A stretch of DNA of 64,000 nt, taken from Arenimonas soli (GTDB taxonomy: Bacteria > Pseudomonadota > Gammaproteobacteria > Xanthomonadales > Xanthomonadaceae). A model generated the notes under the pieces. That model was not told the origin of the DNA and searched no databases. It worked only from the letters and a program-made list of their open reading frames with translations. The stretch covers positions 248,350 to 312,349 of the forward strand of contig NZ_BMKC01000003.1 in assembly GCF_014643775.1 (NCBI RefSeq), written 5' to 3'. Every line of letters begins with the position of its first letter. Within the stretch, counting starts at the first letter, position 1. This document shows positions 17,283-25,099 of the stretch, one piece after another. A program made the position numbers and the translations under genes.

Positions 17283-19460
17283 ATGAATTTCCGACTCCGT
17301 CCCGCCCCCCTCGTCGTGCTGGCCCTGCTGGTGTTCCTGGCCGGCTGCGCCACGCCGGCCTCGCCGGTGGTCCGCCGCGGCGCCGACCCGCTGGCCGGCG
17401 TGCCCGTGGTCAGCCGGGAAGCCACCTCGCCCGAAGCCGGCGCCGATCCGTCTGCCGGGACGGCGCCCGACCCTTATGCCGCGCAGCTCACGCCCGGCAC
17501 CGGCCGGGTCATCAACGAGCAGGTGGCCTCGGCGCCGCCGCCGTCGCTGGACCTGCCCGGCGAGGCCACCTTCAACTTCGAAGGCGAGCCCGTGCACGCC
17601 GTGGTGAAGGTGATCCTGGGCGACCTGCTGCAGCAGAACTACGTCATCGCGCCGGGCGTGCAGGGCCAGGTGACGCTGGCGACGCCGCGTCCGGTCAATG
17701 CCGCCCAGGCCCTGGGCCTGCTGGAAATGGTGCTGGGCTGGAACAACGCCCGCCTGGTCTGGCTCGACGGCCGCTACAACGTGCTGCCGACCGAGCAGGC
17801 CATCGCCGGCAACCTGTCGCCGCGCACCGGCGGCGCCGGCAACGCGCGCGGCTACGAGGTGCGGGCGGTGCCGCTGCAGTTCATCTCGGCCAACGAGATG
17901 AAGAAGCTGCTCGAACCCTACGCGCGCCCCAATGCGGTGGTAAGCACCGACCCGGCCCGCAACATGATCGTGCTGGCCGGCACCCGCGCCGAACTGCAGA
18001 ACTACCTGCGCACCGTCGAGATCTTCGACGTCGACTGGCTGTCGGGCATGTCGGTGGGCGTGTACCCGCTGCTGTCGGCCGAAGCCGACGACGTGGTCGG
18101 CGAACTCGAAGCCATCTTCGGCGCCGAGGGCAATACGCCGGTGTCGGGCATGTTCCGCTTCATGCCCCTGCAGGGCCAGAACGCGGTGCTGGTGATCACG
18201 CCGCAGCCGCGCTACCTCAATGAAGCCAAGAAGTGGATCGAACGCCTGGACGCCGGCGGCGGCGAAGGCGCGCGCCTGTACACCTACGAAGTGCTGTACA
18301 TGAAGGCCACCGACCTGGCCGAACAGCTCAGCCAGGTCTTCGGTGGCGGTTATTCGGCGTCCGGCGGCGGTAATGCCGCCGGCCCGCCGTCGCTGATGCC
18401 CGGCCTGGAGCCGGTGCAGATCCGTTCGATCAACACCCCGGCACCCGACGCCGCCGACCCGGGCGCGCGCGCCAAGGCGGCCGAACAAGCGGCGGCCGCC
18501 GGCCGCGGCGGCGGCGACGGCATCGCCGTGGGTGCCTCGGACGACGTGTCGGTGAGCGCGGTCGAAGAATCCAACGCGCTGCTGGTGCGCGCGACGCCGG
18601 GCCAGTGGGAGTCCATCCGCCGCACCATCGAACGCCTGGACACGATGCCGCTGCAGGTGCATATCGAGGCGCAGGTGGTCGAGGTCGAACTCAGCGGCAA
18701 GCTCAGCTACGGCGTCAACTGGTTCTTCGAGCAGGCCGTGACCGAAAACGACCTGCCCAGCGCCCTGGGCCGCGACATCTGGGGCGACATCGCTGGCAGC
18801 ATCACCGGCGCGAACGGCCTGGGTTGGACTTTCCTGGGCCGCAACGCGGCGGCGGTGATCTCGGCCCTGGACAACCAATCCAACGTGCGCGTGCTGTCCA
18901 CGCCCTCGGTGGTGGTGCGCAACAACGCCGAGGCCAAACTCGACGTCGGCACCAAGATCCCGGTCAATTCGACCAGCTTCAACCCGATCGTCGGTGACGG
19001 CACCGGCGGCAACGGCACCTTCACCCAGGTCCAGTACCTCGATACCGGTGTCATCCTCACTGTCACCCCGCGTATCAGCCGCGACGGCACCGTGTTCATG
19101 GAGATCGACCAGGAAGTGAGTTCGCCGGGCGACACGCCGGACGACAACGGCAACCTGCCGATCAACAAGCGCAGCCTGGTCACCGAAGCGGCGATCCAGA
19201 GCGGCGAAACCGTCATGCTTGCCGGCCTCATCCGCGACAGCTCGCTCAAGGGCAGCGACGGCGTCCCGGGCCTGAGCCGTCTGCCGGTGGTGGGTGCGCT
19301 GTTCGGCCGCAAGACCGAAGACAACCTGCGCACCGAGGTGATCATCCTGGTCACCCCGCGCGTCATCCGCGATCCCAACGAAGCCCGTCGCCTCACCGAC
19401 GAATACGGCGAGCGTTTCCGCGCGCTGGATCCGCTGCGCGTGGAAGACGATTCGCGCTGA
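17283..19460 (+). CDS. gspD: Type II secretion outer-membrane secretin GspD, lipoprotein
   Basis: GspD forms the outer-membrane channel through which folded exoproteins leave. The 725-residue protein has a lipobox LAGC with Cys22, so it is lipid-anchored as XpsD is and may need no separate pilotin. N0 (about 95-165), N1 (195-260), N2 (265-335) and N3 (about 340-460, with a long Gly/Ala loop) lead into the secretin domain, which shows VLSTPSVVVRNN, GDTPDDN and VPGLSRLPVVGALF. It closes the operon and ends one base before the ABC permease gene. Confidence 0.95.
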   Translation: MNFRLRPAPLVVLALLVFLAGCATPASPVVRRGADPLAGVPVVSREATSPEAGADPSAGTAPDPYAAQLTPGTGRVINEQVASAPPPSLDLPGEATFNFEGEPVHAVVKVILGDLLQQNYVIAPGVQGQVTLATPRPVNAAQALGLLEMVLGWNNARLVWLDGRYNVLPTEQAIAGNLSPRTGGAGNARGYEVRAVPLQFISANEMKKLLEPYARPNAVVSTDPARNMIVLAGTRAELQNYLRTVEIFDVDWLSGMSVGVYPLLSAEADDVVGELEAIFGAEGNTPVSGMFRFMPLQGQNAVLVITPQPRYLNEAKKWIERLDAGGGEGARLYTYEVLYMKATDLAEQLSQVFGGGYSASGGGNAAGPPSLMPGLEPVQIRSINTPAPDAADPGARAKAAEQAAAAGRGGGDGIAVGASDDVSVSAVEESNALLVRATPGQWESIRRTIERLDTMPLQVHIEAQVVEVELSGKLSYGVNWFFEQAVTENDLPSALGRDIWGDIAGSITGANGLGWTFLGRNAAAVISALDNQSNVRVLSTPSVVVRNNAEAKLDVGTKIPVNSTSFNPIVGDGTGGNGTFTQVQYLDTGVILTVTPRISRDGTVFMEIDQEVSSPGDTPDDNGNLPINKRSLVTEAAIQSGETVMLAGLIRDSSLKGSDGVPGLSRLPVVGALFGRKTEDNLRTEVIILVTPRVIRDPNEARRLTDEYGERFRALDPLRVEDDSR

Positions 19461-19461
19461 C

Positions 19462-20235
19462 ATGGGTCCGGCCGTCCGCGCGGTTTTCCGCGAGCTGCTA
19501 CGACGCGAGCTCGAGGAACGCTACCGCGGCAGCCTGCTCGGCGCCGCCTGGCTGCTGCTGCTGCCGCTGCTGCAGCTGGCGGTGCTGGCCTGGGTGTTCG
19601 GTGCGCTGCTGCCGGCGCGCGCGATGGGCGGCGGCGAACTTCCCTACGCCGCCTTCCTGGCCCTGGGCCTGTGGCCCTGGAACCTGCTGGCCAATGCCGT
19701 CAACCGCGGCGTCACCGCGCTGACCGACAACGCCGCGCTGATCGGCAAGGTCACCGTGCCGCACGGCCTGTACGTGGACACCCGGGTCGCCGCCGCCACG
19801 CTGATCGAGCTGGCGGGTTTCGCGATCGTGCTGCTGGCGCTGTGGCTGTGGGGCGTGCCGATGGACTGGAAGGGCCTGCCGGCGCTGGCCGCGGGCCTGG
19901 GCGTGGTGGCGGTGCTGGCGCTGGCGCTGGCGCGCCTGCTGGCGGTGCTGCAGGTGTTCCTGCGCGACATCGCGGCGCTGACCAGCCAGCTGCTGGTGCT
20001 GGGCTTCTTCATGACGCCGGTGCTTTACGACCGCGCGCTGCTGCCGCCGGCGGTGTCGCCCTGGCTGGTCCTGAACCCGATGACGGTGCCGGTGGAAGCC
20101 ATCCGTGCCGGACTGTCCGGCGCGCCGGTGGACTGGCAGGCCCTGGCCGTCTGCGCGGCCGTCGCGGGCCTGCTGCTGGTGCTGGCGCAGTGGCTGATGC
20201 GCCGCGGCCGCGCCCACCTCGAGGACTTCCTGTGA
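19462..20235 (+). CDS. wzm: Polysaccharide ABC exporter permease (Wzm-like)
   Basis: This 257-residue ABC-2 permease has about six membrane segments. The N-terminal RRELEERYRGSLLGAAW is the hallmark of O-antigen/teichoic-acid export permeases, and the C-terminal LNPMTVPVEAIRAGLSG is also typical. With the next gene it should flip a lipid-linked glycan across the inner membrane. The start is one base after gspD, with no visible promoter or terminator between them, so it may be transcribed from the secretion operon. Gene symbol by family, not by proven substrate. Confidence 0.88.
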   Translation: MGPAVRAVFRELLRRELEERYRGSLLGAAWLLLLPLLQLAVLAWVFGALLPARAMGGGELPYAAFLALGLWPWNLLANAVNRGVTALTDNAALIGKVTVPHGLYVDTRVAAATLIELAGFAIVLLALWLWGVPMDWKGLPALAAGLGVVAVLALALARLLAVLQVFLRDIAALTSQLLVLGFFMTPVLYDRALLPPAVSPWLVLNPMTVPVEAIRAGLSGAPVDWQALAVCAAVAGLLLVLAQWLMRRGRAHLEDFL

Positions 20236-21422
20236 GCACGCCGCTGGTCGAAGTGCGCGCCCTGTGCAAGCGCTACCCGGTGCTGGGCCATCGCGGCGAC
20301 CGCCTGGCGGCGCTGTGGGACGTGGTGCGTGGCCGGCCGGCGCGGCGCCACGCCAGCGTGCTCGAGGACATCGCCTTTAGCGTGCAGCCCGGCGAATCGT
20401 TGGCGATCATCGGTGAAAACGGCGCCGGCAAGTCCACCCTGCTGAAGCTGATCACCGGCGTGCTGACGCCAACCTCGGGCAGCGTACGCACCCGCGGCCG
20501 CATCGGCGCGCTGCTCGAGCTGGGCGCCGGTTTCCACCCCGAACTCAGCGGCCGCGACAACGTGCGCCTGGCCGCGGCCCTGCACGGGCTCGACGCCCGC
20601 GCGCTGGCGGAAAAGCTGCCGGAAATCGAAGCCTTCGCCGACATCGGCGCCTACCTCGACGAACCGGTGAAACACTATTCGTCGGGCATGGTGGTGCGCC
20701 TGGGTTTCGCCGTCATCGCCGCGGTGCGCCCGGCCCTGCTGGTCACCGACGAAGTGCTGGCGGTTGGCGACGAGGCCTTCCAGCGCAAGTGCATCCGCTG
20801 GCTGGACGACTACCTGGCCAGCGGCGGCACCCTGTTGCTGGTGTCGCATTCGCTCTACCACGTGCGCAAGCTGTGCCGGCGCGCGCTGTGGCTGCGCGAC
20901 GGCAAGGTGCATGCCCTGGGCGACGTGTTCGAGGTCAGCCAGGCCTACGAAGCCGCCCAGGCGGAAAAATCAGCGGGCGAAGTCGCCAGTGAAACCGCCA
21001 CCACGCCGCGTCTGCCTGGCGAGGTCAGCGTGCAGGTTTTCCGCCTGCAGGGCGACGACAGCGGCGACGCCCTGATGCTGGGGCAGGGCGCCGGCCTGGA
21101 CTGCGAACTCGAACTTCACAGCCGCGACGGCCGCGCCCCGGTGGCCATGCTGGGCTGGCTGCACGCCGATGGCACGCCGGTGTATGGCGTGAGTTCGGAA
21201 ATGGACGGCGCCGTGCCCGAATCCCTCGGGGATGGCCGCTTCGGCTTCCGGATACGCTTCGACGCGCTGCCGCTGCTGCCCGGCCGCTACCGCCTGCGCG
21301 CGGTGGCGCTGGACGCCGAAGGCCTGCGCCTGTTCGACCAGCGCGAGCGCGAAATCGTGGTGCGCGGCGAATCACGCGAGTTCGGCCTGGTGCGCCTGCC
21401 GCACCGATGGGGTGAGCCATGA
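20232..21422 (+). CDS. wzt: Polysaccharide ABC exporter ATPase with C-terminal substrate domain (Wzt-like)
   Basis: This 396-residue ATPase starts with GTG at 20232, overlapping the permease stop. The nucleotide-binding domain has Walker A GENGAGKST (61-69), the Wzt-type signature YSSGM (149-153) and Walker B LLVTDE (169-174). A beta-sandwich extension from about residue 255 to 396 corresponds to the Wzt C-terminal domain, which in O-antigen exporters reads the non-reducing-end cap of the glycan. A much longer frame is open upstream, but it runs through the permease gene in another frame. Confidence 0.9.
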   Translation: MSTPLVEVRALCKRYPVLGHRGDRLAALWDVVRGRPARRHASVLEDIAFSVQPGESLAIIGENGAGKSTLLKLITGVLTPTSGSVRTRGRIGALLELGAGFHPELSGRDNVRLAAALHGLDARALAEKLPEIEAFADIGAYLDEPVKHYSSGMVVRLGFAVIAAVRPALLVTDEVLAVGDEAFQRKCIRWLDDYLASGGTLLLVSHSLYHVRKLCRRALWLRDGKVHALGDVFEVSQAYEAAQAEKSAGEVASETATTPRLPGEVSVQVFRLQGDDSGDALMLGQGAGLDCELELHSRDGRAPVAMLGWLHADGTPVYGVSSEMDGAVPESLGDGRFGFRIRFDALPLLPGRYRLRAVALDAEGLRLFDQREREIVVRGESREFGLVRLPHRWGEP

Positions 21423-22276
21423 GCCGCCTTCCCACCGTCATCGTGCCGATCCACAACGCGCTCGAAGCGCTGGACGCCTGCCTGGCCTCGCTCGACCGCA
21501 CCCTGCCGGCCGGCACCACCGTGCTGCTGGCCGACGACGCCTCCACCGACCCGCGCGTCAATCCCATGGCACGCGGCTGGTGTTACCGCAGCGCCCTTGA
21601 TGCCCACTACGTGCGCCGCGAGCTGAACCTGGGATTCCCGGCCAACTGCAATGCCGCCTTCGGGGAAACCGGCGACGCCGACCTGGTGCTGCTCAATTCC
21701 GACACCGTCACTACGCCCGGCTGGCTGCAGCAGATCGCCCGCTGCGCCGACCGCGACCCGCGCATCGCCACCATCACCCCCTGGTCCAACAACGCCGAGA
21801 TATGCAGCTTCCCGCGTTTCTGCGAAGCCAATCCGGTGCCCGAAGACCCCGATTCCCTGGCCGAAGCCGCCGCGCTGACCGCCGACCCGGACCTGCCCGA
21901 ACTGCCCACCGCTGTGGGCTTTTGCATGTACCTGCGCCGGGCCGCGCTGCGCCAGCTGGGGGGCTTCGACGCCGCCACCTTCGGCCCGGGCTACGGCGAG
22001 GAAAACGACTTCTGCCTGCGCGCGGCCGCCATGGGCTGGCGCAACGTGCTGTGTGAAACCGCCTACGTGGTGCACCTGGGCAATGCGTCCTTCGGCCCGC
22101 TGGACCTGGCACCCAACGGCGACAACCTGGCCCGCCTGCTGGCCCGCTGGCCCGACTACAACGAGCGCGTGGCCCGGTTCATCATGGCCGACCCGCTGCG
22201 CCCGCACCGCCAGCGCCTGCAGGAAAACCTTGAAAAACTGGCGCGTTCCGGCCCGCAGCGCGACCTGTTCGGCTAG
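21419..22276 (+). CDS. Family 2 glycosyltransferase
   Basis: This 285-residue GT-A fold enzyme shows PTVIVPIHNALEAL at the N terminus, DDASTDP at 39-45, and the metal-binding equivalent NSDT at 93-96. Further on are GFDAATFGPGYGEENDF (the GxGEExD acceptor region) and HLGNASFG. No membrane segment is evident, so it is probably cytoplasmic or peripheral. It likely adds a sugar to the glycan exported by the neighbouring Wzm/Wzt. Donor and acceptor cannot be read from sequence. It overlaps the ATPase gene by 4 bases. Confidence 0.85.
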   Translation: MSRLPTVIVPIHNALEALDACLASLDRTLPAGTTVLLADDASTDPRVNPMARGWCYRSALDAHYVRRELNLGFPANCNAAFGETGDADLVLLNSDTVTTPGWLQQIARCADRDPRIATITPWSNNAEICSFPRFCEANPVPEDPDSLAEAAALTADPDLPELPTAVGFCMYLRRAALRQLGGFDAATFGPGYGEENDFCLRAAAMGWRNVLCETAYVVHLGNASFGPLDLAPNGDNLARLLARWPDYNERVARFIMADPLRPHRQRLQENLEKLARSGPQRDLFG

Positions 22277-22285
22277 CATCTGCCC

Positions 22286-23125
22286 ATGTCCGAACACCCC
22301 GTCCTGCCGTTCACCGGCGAGCGCTACACACCCGAGCGCGACCGCGAGATCGCCTACGAGCACTGGCACCGCTACGCCCTGGCGCGGCCGCTGGCCACCG
22401 GCCGGCGCGTGCTCGACGCCGCCTGCGGCGAGGGTTACGGCAGCGCCCTGATCGCCCGCGCCGGTGGCCGGGTGCTGGGCCTGGACGCCGACGTCGAAAC
22501 CATCGAACACGCCCGCACGCGTTATGCCCACATCCCGGGCCTGGTCTACGAACAGGCCGACGCCACGGCCCTGGACCACCTGCCCGACGCCAGCTTCGAC
22601 CTGATCCTGAGCTTCGAAACCCTGGAACACGTGCAGGCCCAGGAACAACTGCTCGACGGCTTCGCCCGCCTGCTGGCGCCCGGCGGCCTGCTGCTGGTGT
22701 CCACGCCGGACAAGCGCGTCTACACCGACCTCACCGGCGAAGTGAACCCGCACCACGTGCGCGAGCTCTACCGCGACCAGTTCGAAGCCCTGCTGGCGGC
22801 GCGCTTCCCGGCCCGGCGCCTGTTCGGCCAGAAGCTGCTGTTCCAGTCGGTGCTGTGGGACCTGGCCGGCGGCGGCCTGGCCGAGGCCAGCACCGCCACG
22901 CCCGAAGGCCTGCAGCCCGGCCTGGTATACGCGCCGATGTACCTGCTGGCCGCCTGCGCCCGCGAACCGCAAACCCTGGCCGCGCTGCCGGCGCTGTCGC
23001 TGCACGGCGACCTGGCCGAAAGCGTCTATGCCGACTACCGCGATCAAGTGCGCCGCAACCGCGCCGCCGCCGCCCACATCGCCCACCTCGAGGCCACACT
23101 GGCCCGGCTCCGGGGCGAAGCGTGA
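22286..23125 (+). CDS. SAM-dependent class I methyltransferase
   Basis: This 279-residue protein starts MSEHPVLPFTGERYTP, common in methyltransferases of glycan clusters. SAM motif I is VLDAACGEGYG (42-52), then GLDAD, and motif IV DLILSFETLEHV. The C-terminal 60 residues are helical and end in a probable coiled coil. It could methylate a glycan residue, perhaps the terminal cap recognised by the Wzt C domain; that is an inference from position. A TAGCAT box lies 6 bases before the ATG. Confidence 0.82.
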   Translation: MSEHPVLPFTGERYTPERDREIAYEHWHRYALARPLATGRRVLDAACGEGYGSALIARAGGRVLGLDADVETIEHARTRYAHIPGLVYEQADATALDHLPDASFDLILSFETLEHVQAQEQLLDGFARLLAPGGLLLVSTPDKRVYTDLTGEVNPHHVRELYRDQFEALLAARFPARRLFGQKLLFQSVLWDLAGGGLAEASTATPEGLQPGLVYAPMYLLAACAREPQTLAALPALSLHGDLAESVYADYRDQVRRNRAAAAHIAHLEATLARLRGEA

Positions 23126-23997
23126 GCCAGACCCCCGCACCCCAGGGCGCGCTGGACTTCGGCGCCCGCGACATCGGCGTGGTGGTGGTGACCTACGCCA
23201 GCGCCGCCACCATCGAACGCTGCCTGTCCGCGCTGCTGGCGGCCAGGCATGTGATGCGGGTGATGGTGGTCGACAACGCTTCCCGGGATGACACCTGCGC
23301 CATCGTCGAACGCCTGGCCCGGCGCGACCCGCGCATCGGCCTGGTGCGCAATCCCGACAACCGCGGGTTCGCCGCCGCCTGCAACCAGGGCGCCACGGCC
23401 ATCGCCCAGCCGTGGATCGCCTTCGTCAATCCCGACGCCTTCGTCGAACGCGACACGCTGACCCGCCTGGCGGACGTGGCGATGGTGCGCGCCGGCGCCG
23501 GCCTGCTGGGCGTCGAACACCGCGACCCGGACGGCACGCCCGACCCGGCCTCGCGCCGCAGCGACCCGTCGCTGCGCGAGCAGCTGTTTTCCCTCGGCCG
23601 CCGCGACAACCTGTTCCTGGGCCGCGACCCGGCCCAGGCGGTGCAGCCGGTGGAGGCCGTGTCCGGCGCGCTGATGTTCCTGCCGGCGGTGCTGTTCGTG
23701 CGCCTGGGTGGCTTCGACGAAGGCTACCGCCTGCACGCCGAAGACCTGGACCTGTGCCGCCGCGTGCGCCAGGCCGGCTACGAGGTGCTGGTGGTCAACG
23801 ACCTGGCCGTGACCCACCTGCGCGGCGTGTCCAGCCGCCGCCGCCCGGCCTGGGTGGAATGGCAGAAACACCGCGGCATGTGGCGCTACTTCCGCAAGTT
23901 CGAGGCGCAACACACGCCGATGTGGCTGCAGCCGCTGCTGTTCCTGGCGCTGTGGCTGCACCTGCCGCTGGCGCTGGCCCGTAAGCTATGGCGATGA
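23122..23997 (+). CDS. Family 2 glycosyltransferase, rhamnosyltransferase-like
   Basis: This 291-residue enzyme starts with GTG at 23122, overlapping the methyltransferase stop. GT-A motifs are VVVTYASAATIERCL, VVDNASRDDT near 49-58, NRGFAAACNQG, and FVNPDAF near 107-113. The later EAVSGALMFLPAVLF and GFDEGYRLHAEDLDLCRRV are typical of WbbL-like rhamnosyltransferases. A hydrophobic stretch close to the C terminus may associate it with the membrane. Specificity is unknown. It overlaps the radical SAM gene by 10 bases. Confidence 0.85.
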   Translation: MSQTPAPQGALDFGARDIGVVVVTYASAATIERCLSALLAARHVMRVMVVDNASRDDTCAIVERLARRDPRIGLVRNPDNRGFAAACNQGATAIAQPWIAFVNPDAFVERDTLTRLADVAMVRAGAGLLGVEHRDPDGTPDPASRRSDPSLREQLFSLGRRDNLFLGRDPAQAVQPVEAVSGALMFLPAVLFVRLGGFDEGYRLHAEDLDLCRRVRQAGYEVLVVNDLAVTHLRGVSSRRRPAWVEWQKHRGMWRYFRKFEAQHTPMWLQPLLFLALWLHLPLALARKLWR

Positions 23998-24935
23998 ACC
24001 GCGCGCCCGCCCGCAGCATCTACCTGGCCCACCTGGACATCGTGCACGGCTGCCAGCTGCGCTGCCTGGGCTGCCCGAACTCGATCCTGCAGCCCAAGAT
24101 CAGCCAGGTGCCGGAAGCCGACTTCGCGGCGATCCTGGCCAACATCGACGTGGATCGGATCCACCTGCTGCGCCTGTTCAACTTCGGCGAACCGCTGCTG
24201 CACCGGAACCTCTCCGGGCTGCTGGCGCATATCCCCAGGCAGCGCTGGACGGTGGAGCAGGTCGAGCTTTCGACCAACGCGCAGAAGGTCTACTGGGACG
24301 ACTTCGAGAAGGCGATCGCCGGCGGCGTGCTCAGCCGCATCATCGTCAGCTGCGACGGCGACGGCACGCCGGAAGAGTACGAACGGCTGCGCCCGCCGTC
24401 GCAGTGGTCGAAGCTGGAAGCGTTCCTGGAGCGCACCAAGGCGCTGTGCGACAAGCACGGCAGCGACATCGAGCTGCGCACGATGACCGTGTGCGAAGAC
24501 GAAGCCGCGCGCGAACGCTGGAACGCCTTCCTGCTGCCGCGGGGCTGGACGCCGCGCTTCCGGCGCTGGATGTGGCTGCCCGAATCAAGCCAGAACCTGA
24601 CCGGCCGCGACCCGCAGCCCGGCAAGGGGGTTTGCCTGTTCATGGCCGACCCGGCGGAGTTCACCGACCATCCCTGGGACGGGGAGGTGAACCAGCTGTA
24701 CATGGACGCGGACGGCACCGTGGTGCCCTGCTGCGTGCACCCGCAGGCGGGCATCCTGGGCAACCTGCGCGAGCAGACCTACAACCAGGTGCTGGCGGGC
24801 GCCGCCCGGGCCGGCTTCGTCAGCGAACTGCGCGACAACCGCGCCGGCATGCGCATTTGCGGCGGCTGCGAAGTCGGCCCCGCCGGCGCCGCCGGCCCCC
24901 CGCAGGACGCGGCGCTCGACGGCGGCAACAACTAG
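23988..24935 (+). CDS. Radical SAM/SPASM-domain protein of unknown substrate
   Basis: This 315-residue protein has the radical SAM motif CxxxCxxC at C22, C26 and C29. The barrel region includes NFGEPLLH and the ribose-binding-like IIVSCDGDG. A C-terminal SPASM/twitch-like element has C216, C248-C249, C291 and C294, enough for one auxiliary Fe-S cluster; a second full cluster is doubtful. It is the last gene of the glycan cassette, so a glycan or precursor modification is plausible, but peptide modification by SPASM enzymes is the better-known role. ATG at 23994 is an alternative start. Confidence 0.82.
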   Translation: MAMNRAPARSIYLAHLDIVHGCQLRCLGCPNSILQPKISQVPEADFAAILANIDVDRIHLLRLFNFGEPLLHRNLSGLLAHIPRQRWTVEQVELSTNAQKVYWDDFEKAIAGGVLSRIIVSCDGDGTPEEYERLRPPSQWSKLEAFLERTKALCDKHGSDIELRTMTVCEDEAARERWNAFLLPRGWTPRFRRWMWLPESSQNLTGRDPQPGKGVCLFMADPAEFTDHPWDGEVNQLYMDADGTVVPCCVHPQAGILGNLREQTYNQVLAGAARAGFVSELRDNRAGMRICGGCEVGPAGAAGPPQDAALDGGNN

Positions 24936-24959
24936 CCGACCCCCTGCAGGCGGGCCCGC

Positions 24960-24984
24960 GAATATGAACGGCTCGTTAATATTC
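24960..24984. promoter_or_regulatory. Imperfect palindrome upstream of the subtilase gene
   Basis: GAATAT and AACG on the left mirror CGTT and ATATTC on the right around a GCT centre, with one mismatch in 11-base arms. It is unusually AT-rich for this DNA and lies 115 bases before the protease start, in the only clearly AT-rich intergenic stretch of this region. It could be a repressor or activator site. Confidence 0.4.
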
Positions 24985-25099
24985 GGTTAAAGAATGCCCC
25001 CATATGAATGCGGGATAAATCCTGCTAGCTTCCGGTTACTTTGCGACGGGCAGCACAGTTCTGTCTCCGCCGCGTCCCTGTAACCGCTGGAGGATTTTA

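Noticed and set aside
16833-19463. An 876-codon open frame on the minus strand across gspN and gspD
   Set aside because: It is antisense to clear type II secretion genes, rich in His/Gln/Arg/Ala as expected from the complement of GC-rich codons, and matches no family.
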